A DNA stretch of 64,000 bases from Neorhizobium populisoli. Its GTDB lineage: Bacteria > Pseudomonadota > Alphaproteobacteria > Rhizobiales > Rhizobiaceae. Positions 37,755 to 46,351 of the stretch are shown one piece after another. The translations under genes were made by a program, and so were the position numbers. Each line of letters opens with the position of its first letter. The stretch's first letter is position 1. Location: NCBI RefSeq assembly GCF_019430945.1, contig NZ_JAHYCB010000007.1, forward strand, positions 310,001 to 374,000. The letters are read 5' to 3'. The notes under the pieces were generated by a model. The model did not search any database. It was not told where the DNA came from and worked only from the letters and a program-made list of their open reading frames with translations.

Positions 37755-37788
37755 GACCTTCTCCCTGTTCTCCGCCATTCCCGGCGTT

Positions 37789-38670
37789 TCAAACTGTTTC
37801 CGGCGTGCGTGACCGCGCGACCTGCGAACTTCTTTTCAAGACCGGCCGGTCGACACTGAAGAGCGTCTTCAGCTTGCCCTGCACCCGGTCGACCTCCTGC
37901 CGCATCAGCCCGACAAGCTCGGCACGGCGGGTTTCGCCCATGCGGCTGTCGATCGCCGCGATGGAAAGCGCCCCGGCAAGCCGCCCGTCCGGCAACAGGA
38001 TCGCCATGCCGATGCCCCAGGAATTGGCGATCACTCGCCCCGGATTGAGTGCATAACCAAGCTCCCGGCTGCGTATTACGTCCTCCCGGATGATCTCTGC
38101 CGAATATCCCGGATATTGAGCGCCGATCACGCCATCAATACGGCCGAGAATCGCCTCGACATCCACGTCCGGCAGCGCCGCCAGCATGGCGAGCGACCCG
38201 GCACCAACGCCGAGCGGATTCTGGTCGCCGGTCAACAGTGCATGGGTGCGCACCGGATGCGTGCCCTCTTCGCGATGCAGACAGACGGCATAATCGTCAC
38301 GCCGCATCGACACGAAACTCGTGTCGGCAGAGGCCGCCGAAAGCCGTTTCAGGCTCTCGGCGGCCATTTCAAGCAGGCCATGCCGGCGCGAGGCCAGCAT
38401 GCCGAGCACGTAAAGTTCGCCGCCGAGGAAATATCGGCGGGTCAGCTCGTCCTGTTCGACGAGCCGCGAGCGCATCAGCGCCATCAGAAGACGGCGTGCG
38501 GTCGGCTTGTTGAGGCCGCTCTCGGTCACCACGTCACCGAGAGCCACCCCTTTTTCCGCTGCGCGGCCAACGATGGAGAGAAGCTGCAAGGCTCGCTCCA
38601 CCGCCTGGGCACCGGACACGGATGCAGGTGCTTCACGAATATCAGAAAGATTTTCGATCACCTGTTCCAT
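37789..38670 (-). CDS. IclR family transcriptional regulator
   Basis: About 293 aa. The N-terminal winged HTH (residues about 18-80) includes SGAQAVERALQLLSIVG and the recognition segment ESGLNKPTARRLLMAL. The C-terminal effector domain (about 95-275) has the typical LHREEGTHPVR, GVGAGSLAMLAALP and NSWGIGMAILLPDG segments. It lies inside the operon it probably controls, between dctP and the thiolase gene, and two TCCAT-N3-ATGGA palindromes upstream of dctQM are the obvious candidate operators. The start at 38670 has AGCAGG just before it; the open frame reaches 38739 but would overlap dctP. Confidence 0.9.
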   Translation of the reverse strand: MEQVIENLSDIREAPASVSGAQAVERALQLLSIVGRAAEKGVALGDVVTESGLNKPTARRLLMALMRSRLVEQDELTRRYFLGGELYVLGMLASRRHGLLEMAAESLKRLSAASADTSFVSMRRDDYAVCLHREEGTHPVRTHALLTGDQNPLGVGAGSLAMLAALPDVDVEAILGRIDGVIGAQYPGYSAEIIREDVIRSRELGYALNPGRVIANSWGIGMAILLPDGRLAGALSIAAIDSRMGETRRAELVGLMRQEVDRVQGKLKTLFSVDRPVLKRSSQVARSRTPETV

Positions 38671-38696
38671 GACCTGCTTTCCATATGCTTGGCCGA

Positions 38697-39716
38697 TCAG
38701 CCGAGCTTCTTGCCGACTGCTTTTTCGAGGATCGCCCAAGCCTCATCGCCATACTTGGCCTTCCAGTCCCTGTAGAAGTTCGCGGTCTTCAGCTTTTCCT
38801 GGAAGAGCGCACCATCCGGCTTGTTGAACTTCATGCCCTTGCCTTCAAGCTCGGCCTGGACCGTGTCGTTCAGCGCCATGACGTCCTTGCGCTCCAGATC
38901 GGCGGCGGCATTGAAATGCTTGGCGACAAGCTGCTGCATATCTTCCGGCAGCGCCTGCCAGGAGCGACGGTTGAGCAGAATCCAGAAACCGTCCCACATA
39001 TGGTTGGTCATCGAGACGAATTTCTGCACCTCGAAAAGCTTTGCCGTGGTCAGGATGGCGAGCGGGTTTTCCTGACCGTCGACGATGCCGGTCTGCAGCG
39101 CGGTATAGGTCTCGGCGAAGTTGATCGAGGCCGGCGCCGAACCGAAGGCGGTGAACATCGAGGTCCAGAGCGGGCTCACCGGCACGCGGATTTTGAAACC
39201 TTCAAGGTCCTTCGGCGTATTGATCGGCCCCTTGGAGGAGGTGATCTGGCGGAAACCGTTGTCCCAGATTTTGTCGAGCGTCAGAAGGCCTTTTTTCTCG
39301 ATTTCGCCACGCACATATTTGCCAAGCTCGCCATCCATGGCCGGCCAGACCTGGTCATAGCTCGGGAAGGCGAAACCGACGCCGTTCAGCGAGGCGTTCG
39401 GCACCAGAGTCGACAGGATGATCGGCGAAAGGCTGAACATTTCGACGCCGCCGGAACGCACCTGATTCAGCATGTCGGTATCGGCGCCGAGCTGGCTCGA
39501 CGGGAAGATGTTGATCGCCATGCGACCACCGCTCTCTTCCTGAATCTTTGCGACCGCCTCCTTGGCCCGCACGTTCATCGGGTGCGTCAGGGCCTGGTTG
39601 TTGGCGAACTTGTAGGTGAACTCGGCGGCATTGGCCGGCCGCGTGCGGATCGAAAAGGTCGTGGCGATGCCGGTCGTGGCCGCGCCCAAGAGCAGCGTTC
39701 TGCGATTGACGTTCAT
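38697..39716 (-). CDS. dctP: TRAP transporter solute-binding protein (DctP type)
   Basis: A 339-aa extracytoplasmic receptor. The N-terminus MNVNRRTLLLGAATTG with later RPANA-AE is a signal peptide with a twin-arginine look. The mature part has ANNQALTHPMN and the core GFKIRVP near 170, whose arginine grips the substrate carboxylate in this family, then FAETYTALQTGIVDGQENP near 200-218. It captures an organic acid in the periplasm and passes it to DctQM. GGAGGAGG lies just before the ATG. Confidence 0.92.
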   Translation of the reverse strand: MNVNRRTLLLGAATTGIATTFSIRTRPANAAEFTYKFANNQALTHPMNVRAKEAVAKIQEESGGRMAINIFPSSQLGADTDMLNQVRSGGVEMFSLSPIILSTLVPNASLNGVGFAFPSYDQVWPAMDGELGKYVRGEIEKKGLLTLDKIWDNGFRQITSSKGPINTPKDLEGFKIRVPVSPLWTSMFTAFGSAPASINFAETYTALQTGIVDGQENPLAILTTAKLFEVQKFVSMTNHMWDGFWILLNRRSWQALPEDMQQLVAKHFNAAADLERKDVMALNDTVQAELEGKGMKFNKPDGALFQEKLKTANFYRDWKAKYGDEAWAILEKAVGKKLG

Positions 39717-39765
39717 GAAATCCTCCTCCGATTTCTGTTCCCGGTTTTTATTGTTTCAACGGCCT

Positions 39766-41655
39766 TCAGAGGAAAACCGTCGAGAAATACGGCACGGCTG
39801 CGATCACCAGAAGGCCGATCATCAGGGCGCCGATATAGGGCCAGATCGCCTTCATGGCCGCGTCTGGCGAAACATTGCCGATCTTGCAGGCGATATAGAA
39901 ACCGATGCCGATCGGCGGGGTCATCAGGCCGATATTCATCGCCGTGACGACCACCATGGAATAGTGGATGTCGTTGATGCCGAGCGAGCGGGCGACGGGG
40001 AACATGATCGGCGCCATGAGCACGATCGCCGGCAGGCCTTCCAGCACGCAACCGAGCACCATGAAGATGATGATGGTAACGCCCATGAAGGTCATCCAGC
40101 CACCCGGCAGTTCCTGCACGGAAGCCACGAGCTGCGCCGCAAAACCGGTCTGGGTCAGCGCCCAGGCCATGGCGGAGGCAGCGCCCAGGATCATCAGGAT
40201 CGCGCCGGAAAGCGCCGCCGTCTCGACCAGCATGGAATAGAGCTTGCTGAGCTTGATGCCGCCGTAAAGTGTGGCGCCGATGATCATCGCATAGAGGACG
40301 GCGATGGTCGAAACCTCTGTCGCCGTCGCAATGCCTTCGCCGACAGCGGTGCGGATGATGAAGGGCAGGACAAGCGCCGGCGCCGCGACGAGGAACGCCT
40401 TCTTGATCATCGGAAGCGAAGCCCGCTTCACGCCTGCCATCGATTCATGCCGCGATTTCCAGCGCGCCAGAATGGCGAGGATCAGCAGCAGGACCATCGC
40501 GATGGCGAAGCCGGAGGTGAACAGGCCAGCAATAGACACGCCCGCCGCCGAGCCGAGCACGATCAGCACGATCGAGGGCGGCACGGTTTCCGCCATCGCG
40601 GCACCGGTGGCGAGCAGCGCGATCATTTCCGGCGGCTTGTGGCCGCGTCGTTTCATTTCCGGAAACAGCGCCGGCGCCACGGTTGCCATGTCGGAAACCT
40701 TCGAACCCGAAATACCCGAGACGAGGAACATCGAACCGAGCAGGACATAGGACATGCCGGCCCGCACGTGCCCGAGCAGCGAAGCCAGAACCTCGACGAT
40801 CGCCTTGCCCATGCCTGTTGCATCCAACACGCAGCCGAGCAGGACGAAGATCGGCACCGAAAGCAGGATGATGCTCGACATGCCCTCGTCCATGCGGCCG
40901 ATCATCACGAAGACCGGCACCGATGTCGTAAACGACAGGAAGGCGAGCGTCGAAAGGCCGAAACAGAAGGCGATCGGCACGCCGAGCACGAGGAACAGCG
41001 CCACGAAGCCGACGAGAAAGATCGGGATATTCCAGTTACCGAGCTGCTTGAGGCTTGGCCCGATCAGCCAGAGAAGACCGGTGACGGCCGCGATCACCAC
41101 GACCGAAACGACGATCCGCTTCAGGGTCGATCCCCGCAAGGCGTTGGCCAACGCCATGACAAGCATCAGCCCGACGCCGACCGGAAGTGCTGCCGCGCGA
41201 AAACTCATCGGAATGTTGAGAGCCGCCGAGGTGATGTAGGATTCCTCGATCGCATATTCATAAGCCGGCCGCAGCATGACGCCGAGGAAAAGCGCCACGA
41301 GCAGCATCGCCGCGGTATTGCAAAAAGCCTGCACCCTTTCCGGCAGCATGCCGACGAACAGGGTCAGCCGCAGGTGCTCGCCACGATCGACCGCCATCGC
41401 CGCACCGAGCATGGCGAGCCAGAGGAAGGAGATCGAGGCAACCTCATCGATCCAGACGATTGGCAGCGAGAAGACATAACGCGAAATGACGCCGGCGAGC
41501 AGCAGGCCGATGATCGCCGTCAGCAGCGCCGCCGCGATCGCCTCCACCGGCCGCATCCAGACCGAACCGGATTGCGGCTGTTGCGAGACCCCTTCGAGAC
41601 CCGCCAACAACGAGGCCTCATCCATCTGTTCGATCGTATTATTGGCTGCCGTCAC
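39766..41655 (-). CDS. TRAP transporter fused small and large permease subunits (DctQM)
   Basis: A 629-aa integral membrane protein. The N-terminal part (to about 170) is the four-helix DctQ-type subunit (IVWIDEVASISFLWLAMLG is its signature); then a linker helix leads into the 12-helix DctM-type subunit from about 190 (LGVPIAFCFGLST, LLSVPIFVLLGCVLDATGMG, SGISGSKVSDMA, PPSIVLIVLGSAAGVS). It drives sodium- or proton-coupled uptake with DctP. The start is a GTG at 41655 with GGAGGAGG at 8 nt spacing. It is the first gene of the operon. Confidence 0.93.
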   Translation of the reverse strand: MTAANNTIEQMDEASLLAGLEGVSQQPQSGSVWMRPVEAIAAALLTAIIGLLLAGVISRYVFSLPIVWIDEVASISFLWLAMLGAAMAVDRGEHLRLTLFVGMLPERVQAFCNTAAMLLVALFLGVMLRPAYEYAIEESYITSAALNIPMSFRAAALPVGVGLMLVMALANALRGSTLKRIVVSVVVIAAVTGLLWLIGPSLKQLGNWNIPIFLVGFVALFLVLGVPIAFCFGLSTLAFLSFTTSVPVFVMIGRMDEGMSSIILLSVPIFVLLGCVLDATGMGKAIVEVLASLLGHVRAGMSYVLLGSMFLVSGISGSKVSDMATVAPALFPEMKRRGHKPPEMIALLATGAAMAETVPPSIVLIVLGSAAGVSIAGLFTSGFAIAMVLLLILAILARWKSRHESMAGVKRASLPMIKKAFLVAAPALVLPFIIRTAVGEGIATATEVSTIAVLYAMIIGATLYGGIKLSKLYSMLVETAALSGAILMILGAASAMAWALTQTGFAAQLVASVQELPGGWMTFMGVTIIIFMVLGCVLEGLPAIVLMAPIMFPVARSLGINDIHYSMVVVTAMNIGLMTPPIGIGFYIACKIGNVSPDAAMKAIWPYIGALMIGLLVIAAVPYFSTVFL

Positions 41656-41802
41656 GCGCTGTCCTCCTCCGCACGGCGCAAGAAGCGCCGTTCACCAGAG
41701 TTATCCTGCGCCAGGAAGTTCGCGAAAATCCGCGATCGGATGAAACGGTCCTCAACGTTTCATCCCTTCCAGAGAGCAGGTTCCTCCAGCCATCCCCAGT
41801 AG

Positions 41803-41815
41803 TCCATGATATGGA
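41803..41815. promoter_or_regulatory. Candidate IclR operator 1 (TCCAT-N3-ATGGA)
   Basis: TCCATGATATGGA is a perfect 5-bp-arm palindrome with a 3-nt centre, about 150 bp upstream of the dctQM start. Its arms are identical to those of the site at 41909-41921, 106 bp away. IclR regulators typically bind 13-15 bp palindromes of this kind. Confidence 0.5.
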
Positions 41816-41841
41816 TCTTATTCTTCTTCGAGTTGCCGGAG

Positions 41842-41893
41842 TTTGCTTGAGCTTGTTCTGTTAGGCAAGCCTAAAATCACCAGCTCAAGCAAA
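41842..41893. promoter_or_regulatory. Concentric inverted repeats upstream of the TRAP operon
   Basis: An outer pair (TTTGCTTGAGCT at 41842-41853 with AGCTCAAGCAAA at 41882-41893) and an inner pair (TTAGGC-AA-GCCTAA at 41861-41874) share the same centre. There is no T-run on either side, so it is not a plain terminator. It lies between the two candidate IclR operators, in the promoter region of dctQM and after the stop of the upstream operon. Confidence 0.55.
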
Positions 41894-41908
41894 AAATGCA
41901 ATTATCGA

Positions 41909-41921
41909 TCCATATAATGGA
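41909..41921. promoter_or_regulatory. Candidate IclR operator 2 (TCCAT-N3-ATGGA)
   Basis: TCCATATAATGGA has the same arms and spacing as the site at 41803-41815. It lies 27 nt past the stop codon of the SDR gene and about 255 bp upstream of dctQM. The 106-bp spacing between site centres is close to ten helical turns, which would suit looping by a tetrameric IclR. Confidence 0.5.
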
Positions 41922-41948
41922 ACTCGTATTTTGGCAAAAAAATGCGAG

Positions 41949-42752
41949 TTATTGCAGGCTGCCGGATACGGTCACGTGTAACCCGCCATCCACCGGAAGC
42001 TCGATACCGGTAATGTATTTCGCTTCATCGGAAGCAAGGAAAACCGAGGCCCAGGCGATGTCCCAGCCGTCTCCCTGCCGTTTCATCGGCGAAAGCGCGT
42101 CACGCTTGGCCTTCATCTCATCGGCAGAACCGTAGTAGCCGCTGATCTGCTTCTGGATATGTGGCGTGTCCATCACCCCCGGCAGGACGGCATTGGCGCG
42201 AATACCCTTGGCGGCATATTCGATGGCGATTGCCCGTGTGAAGTGGTTGAGCGCCGCTTTCGATGCATAATATGAAACGTAGGGATAACCGGTCCACCTG
42301 ATGGATGCGAGCGACGAGATATTGACGATCGCGCCGCCTCCCTGACGTTCCATGATCGGCAGAACCGCCTTGCAGGTGAGGAAAGCGCTGGTCAGGTTGA
42401 CGTCCATCACCTTCCGCCAGCTCTCTTCGGTCGCCTCGGCGGCGCCGCCCGGCAGATTGATCCCGACATTGTTGTGTAGCACGTCGATCCTGCCGAAACG
42501 CTCCATCGCGCGCTCGACGACCACGGCGATATCGGCGGATTTGGTGACGTCGGCGACCAGCGCCAGACCGGTGCCGCCCTCGGATTCAATCACATCGAGG
42601 GTATTTTGCGCTGCATCGAGATTGACGTCGACGCAGACGACGCTGCCGCCCTCACGCGCATAGGCGACGGCGGCCGCCTTGCCGTTCCCGAAACCCGGCC
42701 CGACCGAACCGGCGCCGAACACGAGAACGACCTTGTTTTTCATGCGATCCAT
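41949..42752 (-). CDS. SDR family oxidoreductase
   Basis: A 267-aa short-chain dehydrogenase. The cofactor loop is unusual (FGAGSVGPGFGNGKA rather than TGxxxGIG), followed by an acidic residue in VDVNLD that suggests NAD(H). It keeps HNNVGI near 92, SSLASIRW (catalytic Ser) and YYASKAA (Tyr-Lys) near 160, and PGVMDTP. GGAGGAGC precedes the ATG. It is the last gene of the long hyu operon. It could oxidise a hydroxy intermediate released by the amidohydrolase upstream, but the substrate is unknown. Confidence 0.88.
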   Translation of the reverse strand: MDRMKNKVVLVFGAGSVGPGFGNGKAAAVAYAREGGSVVCVDVNLDAAQNTLDVIESEGGTGLALVADVTKSADIAVVVERAMERFGRIDVLHNNVGINLPGGAAEATEESWRKVMDVNLTSAFLTCKAVLPIMERQGGGAIVNISSLASIRWTGYPYVSYYASKAALNHFTRAIAIEYAAKGIRANAVLPGVMDTPHIQKQISGYYGSADEMKAKRDALSPMKRQGDGWDIAWASVFLASDEAKYITGIELPVDGGLHVTVSGSLQ

Positions 42753-42875
42753 AAAATGCTCCTCCAGCCCGCCCTCCCGGCGGACTGGAGCAACTTAGGG
42801 TGCAGATTTCGTTCGGTCCACGTTCAAGATCGAACAGAACATGTTCATAAACGTGTATAAGTGGCCAAGAATAGA

Positions 42876-43886
42876 TCAGGCGGCAACGGCCGCGGGCAGT
42901 TTCAGGCCTAGAATGCGCACGGCGTTGTCGTGAAAAATCTTCTGCTTCACGGCCGGCGACATTTCGATCTCGCCGAGCAGTTTCAGGCAGACTTCCGGAT
43001 CCCAGCAGGGGTAGTCCGTGCCATACATGACGTTCTCGACGCCGAAATAATCGATCGCGAACTTCTGGCCGGCCGAATGAGGCGAGACCGTATCGGTGAA
43101 CATTCGGTGCAGGTAGTGGCTGACCGGCTTCGTGAGACCTGCCGTCTTGGAATTCTTGTCCATGCGGCCGGACTGATAAGGCAGCGCACCGCCAGTATGC
43201 GACATGACGACCTTGAGGCCCGGATGCCGCTCCATCATGCCGGAGAGGATGAGGCGGGAAGCCGCCGCACTCACTTCGACCACGCGGCCGAGGCTCAGGT
43301 GCAGCGCGTCGTTATAGCCCTGCATCACATCCGCGAAGACCGCATCAGTCGGGTGCAGGAACATCGGCAAACCAAGCTCGGAGACCCGCGCATAAAACGG
43401 CTCCAGCCTGACATCGTCGATCATACCGTCCTTGCCGACGCTGCCCGGCAGGTTGACGCCCATCAGACCGAGCCTGCCGACGGCATCCTCCAACACATCC
43501 ATGGCGATCTTCGTATCGACCAGCGGGATGGCGGCGGACGCCCAGACGCGGCCCGGATAACGTCGCTGCGCCCAGGCCATTTCCTCGTTCCAGGCGATCG
43601 CCGCATCGCGGCCTTCTTTGGCCGGCAGTTCGGAGAAATAGATCGACAGCGGGCCGATCGAGCACACCACGGAAATGTCGTGGCCGAGCGTATCCATATA
43701 GGCGAGCTGTTCGTCGAGATCGAACCATTCCTTCCAGCTCGCCACCGTGCCGCGTCGATTGTCCGCGCCGTGATAGGTATAGCCGCCGCGCGCATTCACC
43801 ACCGCCTTCGGGAAGCCTTCGCGCTTCAGAAGCGGCTCGAAAATCGACCGCGGCCACCAGTGAAAATGAGAATCGATGATCTTCAT
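42876..43886 (-). CDS. Amidohydrolase-2 family metal-dependent hydrolase/decarboxylase
   Basis: About 336 aa with the TIM-barrel fold of the ACMSD/gamma-resorcylate decarboxylase group. The metal ligands look complete: HFH in IIDSHFHWWP at residues 7-9, MFLHPTD near 177, VVMSHTGG near 230, and TDYPCWDP near 292 for the last aspartate. These enzymes hydrolyse lactones or amides, or decarboxylate aromatic and unsaturated acids. The frame extends to 43982, but the ATG at 43886 with AAAGG upstream fits the family start. It is cotranscribed between the ABC permease and the SDR genes. Confidence 0.88.
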   Translation of the reverse strand: MKIIDSHFHWWPRSIFEPLLKREGFPKAVVNARGGYTYHGADNRRGTVASWKEWFDLDEQLAYMDTLGHDISVVCSIGPLSIYFSELPAKEGRDAAIAWNEEMAWAQRRYPGRVWASAAIPLVDTKIAMDVLEDAVGRLGLMGVNLPGSVGKDGMIDDVRLEPFYARVSELGLPMFLHPTDAVFADVMQGYNDALHLSLGRVVEVSAAASRLILSGMMERHPGLKVVMSHTGGALPYQSGRMDKNSKTAGLTKPVSHYLHRMFTDTVSPHSAGQKFAIDYFGVENVMYGTDYPCWDPEVCLKLLGEIEMSPAVKQKIFHDNAVRILGLKLPAAVAA

Positions 43887-43905
43887 GACACTAACCTTTG
43901 AAAAT

Positions 43906-44685
43906 TCAGCGGCCGCTATCGACGCGCCAGGAGTCGGTCTTGGATTCGAGGAATGAAAGGATCTGGGTGAGGATGACGCCAAGCAGGATGACGATGACGA
44001 TCGACACCATCATCTTGGTCGTCTGCATCAGCTGGCCGTAATAGGTGATCGCATAACCGAGCCCGGCATTGGCACCGAACAATTCGGCCACCACGACACC
44101 CGTCAGCGCGCGGCCGACACCGAGGCGAAGGCCGGCCATCATGACGGGTACGGAGCCCGGCAGCGCTACCTGCAGGAAGATATCGAGCGGCTTTGCGCCG
44201 AAGGATCTTGCGGCCTTGGCGAGATCGCGGTCGATATTCTTGATGCCCGAAAGCGTGTTGGCATAGATCGGCGTCAGCGCGAAGAGGAAGGCGATGGCAA
44301 TGATCGTCGGCGTGCCGTACCCCAGCCAGGCGATGAACAGCGGATAGAAGGCCACCGTCGGCGCCGAATATTTGAACCAGATGAACGGTTCGAGTGCGGA
44401 TTCGACATCCCGGAACCAGCCGGCCAGCATGCCGAGCACGATGCCGACGACGGTAGCCAATCCCATCGACCAGACGAAGCAATAGAGCGTCGCGCCGACA
44501 TTGGCGGCCACCTGCCCGTCTTCGAACTGGACGAGGAACTCGGTCCAGACCTGGCTCGGCGTCGAGATGAAGAACGGATTGATCAGCCCGGCATCGACGG
44601 CGATCTGCCAGAAGACCAGCAGACCGATCATCGACAGCGTGCCTAATATCAGCGCCTGCCGGCGATAGAAGAGTTCGACGATCAT
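43906..44685 (-). CDS. ABC transporter permease (NitT/TauT type), subunit B
   Basis: A 259-aa inner-membrane protein with about six helices. The EAA loop is AARSFGAKPLDIFLQVALPGSVPVMM near 155-180, and the VGRALTGVVVAELFGANAGLG motif near 190-210 is typical of SsuC/TauC-type permeases. It overlaps the upstream permease gene by 4 nt. Two different permeases in one system imply a heterodimeric channel. Confidence 0.92.
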   Translation of the reverse strand: MIVELFYRRQALILGTLSMIGLLVFWQIAVDAGLINPFFISTPSQVWTEFLVQFEDGQVAANVGATLYCFVWSMGLATVVGIVLGMLAGWFRDVESALEPFIWFKYSAPTVAFYPLFIAWLGYGTPTIIAIAFLFALTPIYANTLSGIKNIDRDLAKAARSFGAKPLDIFLQVALPGSVPVMMAGLRLGVGRALTGVVVAELFGANAGLGYAITYYGQLMQTTKMMVSIVIVILLGVILTQILSFLESKTDSWRVDSGR

Positions 44686-45491
44686 TTCGACCTCCAGTCG
44701 CGGATCCTGTTTTCGACCGAACGGACGAGGATGGTGAGCGTGTAGCCAAAGGCACTGACGATCAACACATAGACAAGCAGGCGATCGATCCGCATCGCCG
44801 AACCATAGAGATTAATCTGGTAGCCGATGCCGGCCTGCGACACGAAAAGCTCACCGACGATCACGCCGAGCACCGCGCGACCGACCGCCAGCCGGATGCC
44901 GGTCAACAGCGCCGGCAGGGAACCGGGCACCAGAACGCGCATGAAGATATCGAGCTTGGTCGCACCGAAGGAACGCGCCATGCGCAGGAACCGCGGATCG
45001 GCCTCGCTCATGCCGGCCATGGTGTTGAGCACGATCGGGAAGACGGCACCCAGGAAGACGACCGCAATTTTTGGCGCCATGTCGATGCCGAGCCAGATCA
45101 CCATGATCGGCAGAAGTACCAGCGTCGGCGCGATATAAAGCGCCATCAGCGGCGGATCGATCAGGTAACGGGCGATCTTCGACGTGCCGAGCAGCACGCC
45201 TAATGGAATGGACACGATGATCGCAAGCGCGAAACCCGCGACGAATTCCGTCAGGCTGATCCGCGCATGAAACAGGAAATCGTCCTTCCGGAAGACGTCG
45301 ATCGCCGCGAAGAACACTTCCGTCGGCCGGCTGGTGAAGCGGCCATTCACCCAGCCCATCGACGGCGCGATCTGCCAGAGGACGAGAAAGGCGAGCACCG
45401 CCAGTGTCCCGACCACCGCCTCCCGCGACGGACGCAGGGCGGAAAACGAGACCTGCCGTGTCGCTGTCGTTTCAGCGGTCATGTCGGCCAT
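44682..45491 (-). CDS. ABC transporter permease (NitT/TauT type), subunit A
   Basis: A 269-aa permease. A cytoplasmic N-terminus of about 25 residues is followed by a first helix near 28-45, an SLTEFVAGFALAIIVSIPLG core near 82-101, an EAA loop MARSFGATKLDIFMRVLVPG near 172-191, and VGRAVLGVIVGELFVSQAGIG near 207. It is clearly paralogous to the next gene. The start is one base after the ATPase stop. Confidence 0.92.
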   Translation of the reverse strand: MADMTAETTATRQVSFSALRPSREAVVGTLAVLAFLVLWQIAPSMGWVNGRFTSRPTEVFFAAIDVFRKDDFLFHARISLTEFVAGFALAIIVSIPLGVLLGTSKIARYLIDPPLMALYIAPTLVLLPIMVIWLGIDMAPKIAVVFLGAVFPIVLNTMAGMSEADPRFLRMARSFGATKLDIFMRVLVPGSLPALLTGIRLAVGRAVLGVIVGELFVSQAGIGYQINLYGSAMRIDRLLVYVLIVSAFGYTLTILVRSVENRIRDWRSK

Positions 45492-45492
45492 C

Positions 45493-46287
45493 TCATGCCA
45501 CCTCCTTCACGAGCTGCATGCTGGACATGTCTTCCGCCAGATGCGCGCGCAGGCGCTTGCGCAGGCTATGGAAATCATCGCTGTCGAGGATCGCCTCGTC
45601 ACGCGGACGCGGCAGGTCCACCTTGATGACTTCCTTGATATGACCGGGGTTACGGCCCATCACCACGATCTTGTCGGCAAGGAAAATCGCCTCGTCGATA
45701 TCGTGGGTGACGAACAATGCCGTCTTCTTGTGACGCTCCCAGATGCGCAGCAGTTCGGTGCCCATGATCTCGCGGGTCTGCGCATCGAGCGCGCCGAACG
45801 GCTCGTCCATCAACAGCACGTCCGGATCGACAGCGAGCGCCCGGGCGATATTGACACGCTGGCGCATGCCGCCGGAAAGCTGGTGCGGATGATAGTCGGA
45901 GAAACGGCTCAAGCCCACGAGCCGGATCATCTGCATGGCCCGCTCGTTAAGGTCGCCGCCGTTCCAGCGCTGCATTTCCAGCCCGAACTTGACGTTGCCG
46001 CGCACCGAACGCCAGGGCAGAAGCGACGCTTCCTGAAACACCACGGCGCGGTCGGGACCAGGACCGGTCACCTGCTTGCCGTCGATCTTGATCGAACCGC
46101 GCGACAGGTTCACGAGCCCGGCCACCGCCATCAAAAGCGTGCTCTTACCGCAACCGGACGAGCCGACGATGGTGACGAATTCGCCCTTTTCGATCGACAA
46201 CTCAACGTTATCAACGGCGGAAAACACCTCGTTGCTCTTCGGCTTGCGGTAATCGATCCCGAGATCGCGGATTTCAATCTGCGCCAC
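45493..46287 (-). CDS. ABC transporter ATP-binding protein (NitT/TauT type)
   Basis: About 264 aa. Walker A is GSSGCGKST near 40, the Q-loop is VFQEASLLPW near 80, the signature is LSGGMRQRVNIAR near 133, Walker B is VLLMDEPFGALD near 155, and the H-loop is VTHDIDEA near 190. This is the SsuB/TauB/NrtC subgroup (sulfonates, taurine, nitrate, pyrimidines, riboflavin precursors). I place the start at a GTG at 46287, because AGGAGG sits about 9 nt upstream; an ATG at 46338 would add a non-family leader. Confidence 0.92.
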   Translation of the reverse strand: MAQIEIRDLGIDYRKPKSNEVFSAVDNVELSIEKGEFVTIVGSSGCGKSTLLMAVAGLVNLSRGSIKIDGKQVTGPGPDRAVVFQEASLLPWRSVRGNVKFGLEMQRWNGGDLNERAMQMIRLVGLSRFSDYHPHQLSGGMRQRVNIARALAVDPDVLLMDEPFGALDAQTREIMGTELLRIWERHKKTALFVTHDIDEAIFLADKIVVMGRNPGHIKEVIKVDLPRPRDEAILDSDDFHSLRKRLRAHLAEDMSSMQLVKEVA

Positions 46288-46351
46288 TTTGTTATTCCTC
46301 CTGGAGCGGGTTCCCACCCGCTCTCGCCATACTATCATACAAACAGAAAGC

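Noticed and set aside
41842..41893. Rho-independent terminator for the hyu operon
   Set aside because: The stem is there but neither strand has a T-run after it, so it does not meet the usual pattern.
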